Made by a program: the position numbers and the translations under genes
The notes under the pieces: model-generated
The model's database searches: none
What the model was told of the DNA's origin: nothing
What the model saw: the letters and a program-made list of their open reading frames with translations, nothing else
From: Pseudanabaena frigida
GTDB lineage: Bacteria; Cyanobacteriota; Cyanobacteriia; Pseudanabaenales; Pseudanabaenaceae
Length of the DNA stretch: 64,000 nt
NCBI GenBank assembly: GCA_003242085.1
Contig: QBML01000021.1
Span: forward strand, 30,703 to 94,702
Reading direction: 5' to 3'
Shown here: positions 8,270-17,106 of the stretch, piece by piece
How the letters are laid out: each line of letters starts with the position of its first letter
How positions within the stretch are numbered: the stretch's first letter is position 1

Positions 8270-9943
8270 GTGAATTACGTCCATCTATATTCCCTTAAAA
8301 AAAGTTTTTTCCTACTGGTTAGTCTTTTTACTTGCCAATTTTTTGCAGTTCAGCTTAGTAATCCTTTGTTTGCGGAAACAATTTCCGATCCAATCAATCG
8401 CCAACCCAAACTAGTAATTTCTCAAACAAATCCTAATCCTGACGAAGTACCAATTCAGGTTAAACGCATTGATATTATTGGCAGTACGATTCTTTCTGCC
8501 TCACAGATCGAGCAACTCACGTCACCACTAATCAACAAATCGGCTAAACTTTCACAAATTCGTGAAATAGCAGACAAGATTACCAAAATCTATCAGGATG
8601 GGAACTTCATCACTTCCAGAGCATTCATCCCACCTCAGGACATCAAGGATGGCATCGTCACAATTCAAGTTGTAGAAGGGAAGCTAGAACGGATCGATAT
8701 CAAACGGGCTGGAGATGTAGAGGGTAGACTAGTAGCCAACTATATACGCGATCGCGCTGCTTTAGGTGCAGCCACACCTGTTAATTTCACGCGCTTAGAA
8801 GAAGAACTACAGCTATTGCGCGCCGACCCTCTAATCGCTGATATTAAAGCCAATCTGACATCTGGCAGCACATCTGACCAAAATGTTTTGCAGATTACTT
8901 TTAGTGAGGCTAAAACCTTCTCAGTTCGACCATTCTTTGATAATTATGGTAACTCTTCTACAGGTATCTATCGCATCGGAACGTCAGTTCAAGAAGCGAA
9001 TCTGACAGGTAACGGGGACTCTATCTATGCTAGCTACACGCGATCGGGTAGCTCGGACAACTATGGATTGGGTTACAGCTATCCTGTTAATCCCGCAGGC
9101 GGCACGTTGAGCTTAAATTTTTCTATCGGTCAAAGTCCAATTACAGAGCCACCTTTTGACAAGCTCAATCTCGCTACTAAGTCTCAAACTCTCGAATTAG
9201 GATATCGCCAACCGATTGTGCGTTCTATTTATGAAGAATTTGCTCTCGCTCTCAGCTTTGCGTTTGAGAATAGTTCATCTTCTTTTGGCGGTAGATCTTT
9301 CAACTTTCAAAACTTCCTGTTCGATGATGGAGATTCTCAAGCGCGCGTATTACGCCTTACTCAAGAATATATCAGACGCGATAATGTTGGGGCTTGGGCA
9401 TTTCGATCTGTTTTTAACTTTGGTTTAAATACCTTTGGAGCCACTATTCGCAATGATGGTTCGCCTGATGGTAGATTTTTTTATTGGGGAGGACAAGCTT
9501 TACGAGTACAACAACTGGGAGAAGACAAAGATACTCTTGCGACATTTCGGCTTAACGTTCAATTTTCTGGCGATCGCTTGCTTTCTTTAAACCGCTTTAG
9601 CATTGGGGGGGCTCAGTCAGTAAGAGGCTATCGCCAGAGCCAACTCGTCGGCGATAATGGCGTTCAAGGTTCTTTAGAATTCCAGTTTCCCGCAGTGCGC
9701 GATCCTGACGGAGTTGCGATCGTGAAGGTCTTACCTTTTATTGAAGCTGGAACGGTTTGGAACTCACGGAATCTAAATGTGGGAACGCAGTCACTCTTAG
9801 GAATAGGAGTAGGCGCAACTTATCAGCCGATTCGCAACATCACATTACGTCTAGATTATGGTATTCCATTAATAAATGTTGGCAATGCTGGAACAAATCT
9901 CCAAGATTCAGGAATTTATTTTTCAGTGAGTGGTAATTTTTAG
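8270..9943 (+). CDS. TpsB outer-membrane transporter (ShlB/FhaC/HecB family)
   Basis: A 557-residue Omp85-superfamily transporter. It has a signal peptide (about residues 1-36), a POTRA domain (about 62-136, starting VKRIDIIGSTILS and ending VEGKLERIDI), and a C-terminal 16-strand barrel. The conserved motif FSIGGAQSVRGY, whose Arg-Gly-Tyr belongs to the L6 plug loop, is intact, and the protein ends in aromatic Phe as barrels do. The start is GTG at 8270 with only a weak ribosome site. It would export the divergent CHAT haemagglutinin across the outer membrane. The length is normal for the family. Divergent pairing suggests shared regulation in the 226-bp gap. Confidence 0.92.
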   Translation: MNYVHLYSLKKSFFLLVSLFTCQFFAVQLSNPLFAETISDPINRQPKLVISQTNPNPDEVPIQVKRIDIIGSTILSASQIEQLTSPLINKSAKLSQIREIADKITKIYQDGNFITSRAFIPPQDIKDGIVTIQVVEGKLERIDIKRAGDVEGRLVANYIRDRAALGAATPVNFTRLEEELQLLRADPLIADIKANLTSGSTSDQNVLQITFSEAKTFSVRPFFDNYGNSSTGIYRIGTSVQEANLTGNGDSIYASYTRSGSSDNYGLGYSYPVNPAGGTLSLNFSIGQSPITEPPFDKLNLATKSQTLELGYRQPIVRSIYEEFALALSFAFENSSSSFGGRSFNFQNFLFDDGDSQARVLRLTQEYIRRDNVGAWAFRSVFNFGLNTFGATIRNDGSPDGRFFYWGGQALRVQQLGEDKDTLATFRLNVQFSGDRLLSLNRFSIGGAQSVRGYRQSQLVGDNGVQGSLEFQFPAVRDPDGVAIVKVLPFIEAGTVWNSRNLNVGTQSLLGIGVGATYQPIRNITLRLDYGIPLINVGNAGTNLQDSGIYFSVSGNF

Positions 9944-9952
9944 CTTTAGCGA

Positions 9953-10028
9953 TACAGCGCTTTCTCAAAACCCAAGACATTTTTAAAAAGTGTTGCAAAG
10001 CCACACTTTTAAAAATGTCTTGTACTGT
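9953..10028. repeat. Hairpin cassette / terminator (repeat family R5, reverse orientation)
   Basis: Directly after tpsB. It contains TACAGCGCTTT, then a stem 9973-10022 (CAAGACATTTTTAAAAAGTGT with its complement, one bulge). The order matches the reverse complement of 59819-59908, including the shared AAGTGTTGCAAAGC core. Confidence 0.6.
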
Positions 10029-10173
10029 ATAAAGGCATTAACATACTTGACGCACCAAATCTCTAGAACCTCCTCTAACTCACCATTAGATGGGGGAGAA
10101 CTTAGACTTCCCACCTTGAAAGGGGGATTGAGGGAGATAAAAATTTTCACGTTGTGTCAAGCATATGAACGCC

Positions 10174-11172
10174 TTACTCTTTTAGTAGTTGGCATAGTAA
10201 AGTCTCCCATTCATCTAAATAGTCATCCCATGCATTTATTACTGATTCTCTGGCGTCCATTCCCTGCGCTTTAAGATCCTCTGGGGGCATTTCACAGACT
10301 CTGGCGATCGCTTTAGCTAAAGACTGTGGATCTGCGGGTGGTACTAAATATCCAAAGTCTTGCACCTGCTCAACCAAGCCATCGACAGCACTAACAATCA
10401 CAGACTTACTTGCGGCTTTAGCTTCTAAACATATATCACCCCAAGGTTCCCAACGAGAGGGGATTACTACAACATCACAATCGTTAAGGAAGGCAGGAAT
10501 ATCTTCGACTTGACCGACAAATTGAACCTTTGAATTCCCTTCAGCCAGTCGATGTAATGCAGCTTCATCGGAACCAGAACCAGCAATTTTTAATTGAAAC
10601 TGAACATAGGGAATTAGCCCTACTGCTTGAAGTAAGATATCAAATCCTTTTTGCTCGATAAAATTTCCATATGCTGCTAATGTTAGAGGCTTTTCTATGG
10701 TCTTAGGCTCAAGACTGAGAAAACGATCGCAGTTTTGACATTGCCGAATTACAGTTACCTTATGCGATCGCACGAGCTTATGTTTCTTCATCCATACACC
10801 TTGGGCATGGGAGACTAGTAACAAGCGATCAGCACACCAATGACATAGCCGCAGCATCAGTCGAAATACAAATGTAGAAGTTATCTTAATTCGTTCAAAG
10901 TTAGCCGAATAATGACGATCTTGGATGACGAGTTTTGCTTTCCCTTTTATAAACTTGAGAGTTATTAAATATGGCAATATTCCCCAAGAACAAGGATCGT
11001 GAATGATAATAATATCTGGCTGCCAATTATGCAAACTTGCTTTAGCACGTTTTAATGGCGCGATCGCAAATTCATATTTTTCTGCTAATCGTGAAGTTAT
11101 TAGATCGCTAAGACTAGATTTGATACCCTCCATTTGCTCATCACTAAGCAAGTTCAATATTTTGAGTTTCAT
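10174..11172 (-). CDS. Family GT4 glycosyltransferase
   Basis: A 332-residue GT-B fold enzyme. The C-terminal half has the GT4 hallmarks: YGNFIEQKGFDILLQA, FQLKIAGSGSDE, VQFVGQVEDIPAFLNDCDVVVIPS and the donor-binding E-x7-E motif (EPWGDICLE). It should transfer a sugar from a nucleotide-sugar donor to an unknown acceptor in exopolysaccharide or glycolipid synthesis at the cytoplasmic face. It is transcribed alone; a c-di-GMP synthase lies 30 bp upstream on the same strand, so the two may be co-transcribed, which would suit polysaccharide control. The acceptor cannot be read from the sequence. Confidence 0.88.
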   Translation of the reverse strand: MKLKILNLLSDEQMEGIKSSLSDLITSRLAEKYEFAIAPLKRAKASLHNWQPDIIIIHDPCSWGILPYLITLKFIKGKAKLVIQDRHYSANFERIKITSTFVFRLMLRLCHWCADRLLLVSHAQGVWMKKHKLVRSHKVTVIRQCQNCDRFLSLEPKTIEKPLTLAAYGNFIEQKGFDILLQAVGLIPYVQFQLKIAGSGSDEAALHRLAEGNSKVQFVGQVEDIPAFLNDCDVVVIPSRWEPWGDICLEAKAASKSVIVSAVDGLVEQVQDFGYLVPPADPQSLAKAIARVCEMPPEDLKAQGMDARESVINAWDDYLDEWETLLCQLLKE

Positions 11173-11202
11173 AGATACGATCTCGTAAATTTTGGAATGA
11201 TG

Positions 11203-13647
11203 TTAACCAATAGCGTAAAGGCGATCGCGACCTTGTTTTTTTGCCTCATACAATGCATAATCTGCCCTTGAAACTAAAACATCTTCAGAAATATCACCGA
11301 GAGGAATCATACTAGCAATTCCTAGGCTCATTGTAATGTAATGACTCACTGCCGAACCTTCATGAATTAGTTTTGTATCCGCTATCTCTTGCTGAATTTG
11401 TTTTGCAACTTCGATCGCTCCATCTACATCAGTATTCGGCAACACTATGGCAAACTCTTCACCTCCATAACGACTAACTAGATCGGCAGGTCTTTTCACA
11501 CTCAATTGAATGGCTTGAGCCACTTTCTGTAAACAGAGATCGCCTGCTTGATGTCCATAGGTATCGTTGTAAATCTTGAAATAATCGACATCACACATAA
11601 TCAGCGACAAAAATTGCTTCTCTCTCCCTAACCTGAGCCACTCCGACTTCAAAAGCATATCAAACTGATGGCGATTAGCAACTTGAGTGAGGTAATCCAG
11701 AGAGGCAAGACGCTGTAACATTAATTCATTATCTTTCTGCTTAGTGATATCCATATTCACACCAATCATGCTTAGCGGCTGACCAGATTCATCGATAAAA
11801 ACTTGCGAATTTGCAGCCAGCCATCTTAGAGCCCCATCAGGGCGCACAATCCGAAATTCGGTGTTTAATTCAACTTTCTTGCGAACAGATTCTTCAATCT
11901 CGCTCTGCAATTTTGGTAAATCTTCGGGATAGACTGCTTTTTGCCAATCTTCAGACTTACCGCTATAGCTCCCCTTAGAAATTCCAAATATAGCTTCCAG
12001 CTCTTCTGTCCAAGTTACAACATTTGTTTGAATATTCCACTCAAACGTACCAATTCCACCAATTTTTTGAGCTAACTGTAATCTCTCTTCACTACGTTTT
12101 AAAGCTTCCTCACTAGATACGCGATCGCTAATATCACGAGCGAATGCTAAAATCATCATTTCGCCACTTTTTTCCATCAAGGTCAGTCTAGCTTCTACGG
12201 GGAAAGTGCTTCCATCCTTTCTAACATGCTTAGTTTTTACCGTTAGGAAAGAATTAGAGTTAAAGGCTTCTAAAACATTAGGAGAAATTCTCGTGTCAGG
12301 ATCGATAATGTCCTGGGGAGACAATTGCAGCAATTCCTCTCTGGTATATCCCAAGCTAATACAAGCAGCGTCATTCACTTCTTGAAATTGTCCAGGCTTT
12401 CCATCTGGGGCAATGCCGTGGATAAACACTGCATCTGCGTCGCTATTAAATAGAGCTTGATACCGCTGCTCGCTTTCGCGTAGAGCCTGTTCCGTTAGCT
12501 TACTTTCAGTAATATTCCTAACAATAACAAGGACGCGCTCATTATCAATGGCAATGTGCCGAGCCTCAAAAAATTGTACTCGCGAATTAAGCTGTAATTG
12601 ATACTCATAAATCTCAATTTTCTGAGTTAGTAGTGCTTGATTAATGTAGTTGACGACTAGTTTTGCCAAGTCTTGGGGTAGCACTTCCCAAACAGTTTTG
12701 CCAATTAATTCGGCTTGAGATAATACTAAATCTTCATATCGAGAGGTTTTACAGTCTAAGTAAGTACCCTGACGATCGAGCACAAAAATTAGATCGGGAA
12801 TAGAATTGAGAAGTGCGCGATTTCTAGCTTCAATTTGCTGCCAGTCTATCTCTGCTTGCTTTCGACACGTTACATCTCTCTGAATGCCGAAATATCCTAT
12901 AGCTTTTCCGTGATTGTCATAACAGCAAATATATTCCGCCTCAATAAATATTGTTGTGCCATCAAGTCTGTGTCGCTCCATTTCGATACAAACTCGTCCA
13001 GTGTTTAACAATTCGCGCCAAGCTTTTCTGTCATTCTCTGACTTACTACCAAAAAGCTGATTCGGCATTAAGGACAATCGCGTAGCTTCGTAATGCATCA
13101 GTAAGGCATTGTTTGCATAAATAATTTGCTGATTAGCAAAGATGTAGTTTCGTAAAGCCTCTTGATCAATCGTCTCATCCAACTTAATTGGTCGATCTAG
13201 CAAGGCATAGAAACAGCCATCACGTGAATACGAGAAAAACAGCTCTAGTCGCTGCGCTACAGTCTGAAGCTCGCTCAAATCTATGCCTATGCTAAGACTC
13301 GTACTGTTATGTAAGCAGACATTTGCCCAACAGGTTTCAACTTTGCGACCATCTTTGGCGATCGCCTGAAAATATTGCCATTCCCCTGCTAATTTCTTCA
13401 GGATATCCCATGCAAATAGGTTCTTTTGTCGATTATCACAGCGATCTCCGAGCCATTTTCGTTCCCGAATTTCTACTAATGTCCAGCCCAAGACATTCAC
13501 TAACTCTTGGTTAATTGCTTGGATGCGATGCTCGCAATCATAAAGCACTAGCATTATCGGTACACGGTCAAAAAACGACAGCAAAAGAGTGTTTTGCCGT
13601 TTTAAATCTTCTTCAAATCGATCTAGTGCGTTCAAGTCTCTTGCCAC
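11203..13647 (-). CDS. Multi-PAS diguanylate cyclase
   Basis: An 814-residue cytosolic sensor with about five consecutive PAS domains (about residues 20-125, 135-270, 275-390, 395-515 and 520-645, several with PAC tails) and a C-terminal GGDEF domain (about 650-814). The catalytic motif is GGEEF and the allosteric RxxD site is present as RPAD five residues before it. It should therefore make cyclic di-GMP and be product-inhibited. No transmembrane segment or EAL domain is visible. PAS ligands are unknown; the repeated domains suggest integration of several redox or light cues. The next gene downstream is the glycosyltransferase. Confidence 0.93.
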   Translation of the reverse strand: MARDLNALDRFEEDLKRQNTLLLSFFDRVPIMLVLYDCEHRIQAINQELVNVLGWTLVEIRERKWLGDRCDNRQKNLFAWDILKKLAGEWQYFQAIAKDGRKVETCWANVCLHNSTSLSIGIDLSELQTVAQRLELFFSYSRDGCFYALLDRPIKLDETIDQEALRNYIFANQQIIYANNALLMHYEATRLSLMPNQLFGSKSENDRKAWRELLNTGRVCIEMERHRLDGTTIFIEAEYICCYDNHGKAIGYFGIQRDVTCRKQAEIDWQQIEARNRALLNSIPDLIFVLDRQGTYLDCKTSRYEDLVLSQAELIGKTVWEVLPQDLAKLVVNYINQALLTQKIEIYEYQLQLNSRVQFFEARHIAIDNERVLVIVRNITESKLTEQALRESEQRYQALFNSDADAVFIHGIAPDGKPGQFQEVNDAACISLGYTREELLQLSPQDIIDPDTRISPNVLEAFNSNSFLTVKTKHVRKDGSTFPVEARLTLMEKSGEMMILAFARDISDRVSSEEALKRSEERLQLAQKIGGIGTFEWNIQTNVVTWTEELEAIFGISKGSYSGKSEDWQKAVYPEDLPKLQSEIEESVRKKVELNTEFRIVRPDGALRWLAANSQVFIDESGQPLSMIGVNMDITKQKDNELMLQRLASLDYLTQVANRHQFDMLLKSEWLRLGREKQFLSLIMCDVDYFKIYNDTYGHQAGDLCLQKVAQAIQLSVKRPADLVSRYGGEEFAIVLPNTDVDGAIEVAKQIQQEIADTKLIHEGSAVSHYITMSLGIASMIPLGDISEDVLVSRADYALYEAKKQGRDRLYAIG

Positions 13648-14019
13648 TAACTACGCATCAAGTAGTTCATTACGAGATATGGATTAGATAAATACATCCT
13701 GCTAAGTAGCTCATAATAAATAAACTTAAAACCGATAAGTTATGTATCTCCCGCTAGGCGGTCAACACACACTTTTAGTTTTTAATTATACTGAGTTACC
13801 TGTAACAAACAGGCTGTATTTATACAAAAAAGTCGATCATTTTTAGGTTAACAACTAAATTAACAGCTTAGACCCGTACTTAAGTATAGTGGAACTATGA
13901 ACTCTGAGGCATACTTTAAAAACGCAGAGTGCGTAAAATGATGTTGAGATTATACTGAAATTTTTTATTAATTTGATTTTAGAGAAACTGATTGCTCTTA
14001 AGATTTTGCTAATAGAACT
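13648..14019. other. Intergenic region between diguanylate cyclase and GAF pseudogene
   Basis: 372 bp, AT-rich, no coding sequence I can support and almost no HIP1 sites. It should contain the promoter of the diguanylate cyclase on the minus strand and the former promoter of the broken GAF gene on the plus strand. No clear regulatory motif. Confidence 0.4.
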
Positions 14020-15324
14020 GTGTCACTCACAGACAATGTCGGCTTACTAGATCGTCTTGCCAGACTAGAACGGGAAAATGCAACCCTGAAAGTTGAGCTG
14101 GAGAAATGTCAGGAGCGTGCAAATCAAGAGCGAGTAGCAGAAATCGAAAAGCGCGATCGCCTTTTAGAAGCTACGGTAATGCCAACTAATGCTCAATAGA
14201 GCATAGGTGATTTAGATGATTCTGTTAATACTGCATTACAAATTATCGGAGAAGCCCTAGATACCGATCGCGTAAATGCGATCAAAAATTTCGATCATCC
14301 ATTAGACTCTTCTTTTCCTTATTGGAGAGCTTTAGAGTATGAGTGGTATTCTTCTAACGCCGTATCACAGTTCTTAGACCCAGATAATACTCAGGGTAGT
14401 TATGGCGATATTCCATCGCTCCTAGAACTTTTTGCTCAAGGTAAATCTATCAGTTATGTAATTGGAGATATGCTTGAACCCTTCCGTAGCAAGCAAATCG
14501 CCATTGGTGTAAAGTCAACTCATATTGTTCCCATCTTTGTAGAGGGCAAATGGTGGGGAGTTTTAGGACTAGATGACTGTCGTGAAGTCAAACATCGGAG
14601 TGCAGTGGAACTATCATTGTTAAAAATAGCGGCTAATTGCATTGGTAGTGCAATCCAACGCGATCGCACTCAGCAATCATTGCTTCGCTCTGAACAAGAA
14701 CGTGCAACCGAATTAGAAAAAGCCAATAAAGCCCTAGCTGATGCGATTGCAGGTATGGCTAGGCTCGAAAATCTGGAGAACTTTTTAGTTGAGATGTTAA
14801 AAGTGAGTCTAGAAATATCGGGAGCGCATAGTGGCGCAGTAGTTTTAATAGAAGGGGATTTTCTTCGTTATCCAGTACTATTTGATAATAAAGGATTGGT
14901 AGATCCACAAATCCAAAGATCTCGTGGACTCGATGTATCAAAACTCTCACCAAAATCAAAGGATCTGGCTCTAAGTATTCTTAAGTCACCAACTGCTTGG
15001 GTTGTAAATCCTAACGATTCAAGAATGCCACCAGAATTTGTAGCATTTCATCAAGAATATAATAATCGCTCTATTAGGCATATACCAATGCAGATTAGCG
15101 ATCGCCTAATCGGTTGGTTAGGGCTTGGCTTTGCGGAAGAAGATCCACCCATGGGGAAAAGCTTTGGGCTACTCAAAGTTCTTGCTGAACAGATGACACT
15201 GGCGGTGGAAATGCTACGGCTATCAAACGAAGCACAACAAACAGCGATCGCCCGTGAACACGAACGTGCTGCCGAGACTCGGTTTACCGAACTAACCCAA
15301 GCAAACCAAGCTATATCTATCTGA
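14020..15324 (+). pseudogene. Broken GAF-domain sensor (histidine-kinase-type N-terminal half)
   Basis: From a GTG at 14020 the frame reads an N-terminal coiled coil (LLDRLARLERENATLKVELE), then an in-frame TAG at 14197-14199. It continues in the same frame through a GAF domain (SVNTALQIIGEALDTDRVN ... KWWGVLGLDDCREVKHRS) and a second GAF-like region to a TGA at 15322. Intact relatives continue into dimerisation and kinase or output domains; here the frame ends at TELTQANQAISI with nothing after it. ATG 14470 could start a 284-residue fragment, but that would cut the first GAF domain in half. Nonsense mutation plus loss of the 3' half makes this a decayed gene. Confidence 0.8.
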
Positions 15325-15331
15325 AAGTACG

Positions 15332-15430
15332 AGCGAATATCATATCAATAGCATTTTGAGTAAATTATCAGTCAGCGATCGCACCCAAACCGCCATGATT
15401 GCTATCAAACGAGGCATTGTCAGTACTTAA
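15332..15430 (+). pseudogene. C-terminal remnant of a LuxR/NarL-type response regulator
   Basis: 33 codons including the stop: the translation YHINSILSKLSVSDRTQTA then MIAIKRGI is the last part of a LuxR-type HTH (recognition helix and C-terminal helix). It is in a different frame from the GAF pseudogene that ends 8 bp earlier. A deletion probably joined the front of a sensor gene to the tail of its neighbouring response-regulator gene. Confidence 0.7.
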
Positions 15431-15491
15431 GAACTCGCTTTTCACATAGTGCTTCTAATTCGTTTATGGAACGAGTACGGACTTCGACATA

Positions 15492-15514
15492 GACTCACAG
15501 TAATAGTGATCGCC
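15492..15514 (+). repeat. Partial copy of HIP1-bounded repeat R1
   Basis: GACTCACAGTAATAGTGATCGCC is the right half of repeat R1 (full copy at 15547-15589), 33 bp before the full copy. Confidence 0.55.
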
Positions 15515-15546
15515 TACTGTAAACCCTTTATTAGATTGATAATTGA

Positions 15547-15589
15547 GGCGATCGCCTAGAAATTACGACTCACGGTAATAGCGATCGCC
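15547..15589 (+). repeat. HIP1-bounded dispersed repeat R1
   Basis: A 24-bp core beginning TAGAAATTACGACTCACGG lies between two HIP1 palindromes (GGCGATCGCC and GCGATCGC). Related copies in this window: 17073-17098, 29867-29907, 30995-31036 and, reversed, 52451-52492, 54788-54830 and 55679-55717. The core is conserved beyond the HIP1 ends, so this is a repeat family and not chance spacing of HIP1. Confidence 0.7.
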
Positions 15590-15679
15590 ACAGTCGCACC
15601 ACCGCCAACATCTCCTACCTTCCCAAAGTTGAAGTAGAGTGTTTGATGTAGAATATATTTAGTGTTACAGCCTATAGTT

Positions 15680-15916
15680 ATGACTATTAAAGAACAAATT
15701 ATTCAAGAACTTGATCGCATCCCTGAGTCTTATCTGGAGAAGGTGCTTAGTTTTTTGTATTGTTTAGAAACTCCATTGATTCATGATGTTGAGCAGTTAA
15801 GCAAAGCGGAAGCAATTATCCAAAACGGATTAAATACGGCGCTATCCAAGCCAAAGCGATCGTCATCGGAAATCTGGGCAGAATTTGCATCTATTCGCAA
15901 TCAATTCTTCTATTAG
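15680..15916 (+). CDS. Small DUF2281-like antitoxin-type protein (orphan)
   Basis: 78 residues from ATG 15680 (an upstream GTG at 15662 is also possible). The N-terminus IKEQIIQELDRIPESYLEKVLSFLYCLE resembles short cyanobacterial antitoxin-like proteins with a helical EL-x2-LPE-x5-VLxFL pattern. The C-terminus (SSSEIWAEFASIRNQFF) looks like the toxin-binding tail. No toxin gene follows within the next 60 bp, and the next gene codes a HEPN-motif protein. It may be an orphan antitoxin or a partner of that protein. Family assignment is tentative. Confidence 0.55.
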   Translation: MTIKEQIIQELDRIPESYLEKVLSFLYCLETPLIHDVEQLSKAEAIIQNGLNTALSKPKRSSSEIWAEFASIRNQFFY

Positions 15917-15977
15917 TTTGTATAATTAATTGGAAGGCTTTCTTCAGAAACAATATTCCTGACAGTACTAATACGTA

Positions 15978-16664
15978 ATGAAAATTACCAGCATTGTTAC
16001 TTCAATCTCACGAACTGACCACTTGAGTGCCATTGATCGAGTAAAGACAATGCCTCCATCTGAAGCACTTTCAATTGAGTCTGTGATTCAAAGAATTATC
16101 TCGCTCAATCAAGGTATATTCATCTTTTGGAGCCAATCAGACGGTTGGACATCAGAAGACTCGGCTCAGATTCTCAGTAGATCGCGGTTGGATAGACAGG
16201 TCTCTCTTTCGCATTGTCTTAAAATGTGGTTACAAGCTCCCTATGATGGGGCTGAAAGTGGTCAGATTATTATGGGATGGGCTAATCTTGGAAGCCTTTT
16301 AGAAGGAAGCCTAAAGCTTTTTCTTTCTGTTTGGCATGAGACATATAAATTAGATATTGATGCGATTAAGAAAAAGGACAAGTTCCAAAATCCAGATGGA
16401 CTTCAGCTAGAACCTCTGCGAATCTTCTTTAAGAAGAAAATCTGGGATAATGAAATAGATAGCTGGGTTCAGCATATTCAAATTCGTCGCAATGCCATTC
16501 ATGCATATCAAGACAAAGAAATTGGATCGTTAGAAGAGTTGCAAACCTATATGCGTAAGTATCTCGATATATTGAGGTACATTAACTTTCGCCTACCCTA
16601 TCATGATGTAATATCTGAAGCCAATGAAGAAGCAATTATACAAGTGCGATCACTGATCTTGTAA
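15978..16664 (+). CDS. Hypothetical protein with HEPN-like R-x4-H motif
   Basis: 228 residues, soluble, mostly helical. Near the C-terminus IRRNAIHAY (Arg170-x4-His175) fits the R-x4-6-H catalytic motif of HEPN ribonucleases, placed on a helix after a conserved hydrophobic stretch (LEGSLKLFLSVW) as in HEPN bundles. HEPN proteins commonly act in abortive infection or as toxins that cut RNA. The preceding antitoxin-like gene is 61 bp upstream. The last six codons and the TAA lie inside dispersed repeat R2, so the native C-terminus may have been replaced. RNase activity is inferred from one motif only. Confidence 0.6.
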   Translation: MKITSIVTSISRTDHLSAIDRVKTMPPSEALSIESVIQRIISLNQGIFIFWSQSDGWTSEDSAQILSRSRLDRQVSLSHCLKMWLQAPYDGAESGQIIMGWANLGSLLEGSLKLFLSVWHETYKLDIDAIKKKDKFQNPDGLQLEPLRIFFKKKIWDNEIDSWVQHIQIRRNAIHAYQDKEIGSLEELQTYMRKYLDILRYINFRLPYHDVISEANEEAIIQVRSLIL

Positions 16665-16700
16665 TGTACGTTAATGAAGTGCAACGCACCTTATTTTTGT
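16644..16700 (+). repeat. Dispersed 57-bp repeat R2, copy 1
   Basis: Matches 29020-29076 over the same 57-bp length with 8 mismatches (my count). It ends AACGCACCTTATTTTTGT, resembling the GGTGCGTTA-type repeats seen in many cyanobacteria. It overlaps the 3' end and stop codon of the HEPN-motif gene. Confidence 0.7.
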
Positions 16701-16780
16701 TCGTATTGACACTGACTTGAACACAGTTACAATTTTTTAGTTAGACTACTGAGTAATAACTTTCAATCTAGGAGCAGCCC

Positions 16781-16992
16781 ATGCTAGATACAGCAACTCT
16801 TGAGAAACGTTTGATAACCCTTGAACAAGTAGTTTTTATCTACAACATAAATTTGAAAGTCAGCCTAGCTCCGACAATTGGCTCGAAAACCTCATAGGTT
16901 CCATCTCTGATGACTCAGCTTTTCTTGAAGCTCTAGAATATGGACGTGCTTTTCGGCAGTCTGACAAACCTATTGATGACGCTGACAAATAA
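16781..16992 (+). pseudogene. Frameshifted VapB-type antitoxin gene
   Basis: A good ribosome site (aggagc) precedes ATG 16781 and MLDTATLEKRLITLEQVV. The first frame then ends early; a shifted frame continues SQPSSDNWLENLIGSISDD then SAFLEALEYGRAFRQSDKP up to TAA 16990. Together the two frames give the usual cyanobacterial VapB-like antitoxin, so a small indel near 16835-16860 has broken it. The toxin gene that should follow is reduced to 13 codons. Confidence 0.7.
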
Positions 16993-16994
16993 TC

Positions 16995-17036
16995 GTGAAA
17001 TATTTGCTCGATACCGACCACATCAGTTTTTTATAG
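16995..17036 (+). pseudogene. Remnant of VapC (PIN) toxin start
   Basis: GTG 16995 begins VKYLLDTDHISFL and stops at TAG 17034. KYLLDTDHIS is the canonical PIN-domain N-terminus with the first catalytic Asp; the remaining ~120 codons are missing and repeat R1 follows. The spacing after the antitoxin (2 bp) is that of an intact vapBC operon. Confidence 0.7.
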
Positions 17037-17072
17037 CGATCGCCTTGAGGAACTAGATGTTGATAATATTGC

Positions 17073-17098
17073 TTAGAACTCATAGTAATAGCGATCGC
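17073..17098 (+). repeat. Partial copy of HIP1-bounded repeat R1
   Basis: TTAGAACTCATAGTAATAGCGATCGC corresponds to the right part of R1 and follows the truncated vapC; it ends 9 bp from the stop of the GH63-like gene. Confidence 0.55.
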
Positions 17099-17106
17099 TT
17101 CTATCA

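Noticed and set aside
9990..10274. Plus-strand open frame of 94 codons
   Set aside because: Starts inside a hairpin repeat and runs antisense into the glycosyltransferase gene; no ribosome site or recognisable protein pattern.
14470..15324. Intact 284-residue GAF protein starting at ATG 14470
   Set aside because: The same frame continues upstream through the rest of the GAF domain to GTG 14020, interrupted only by one TAG, so it is better described as a broken longer gene.
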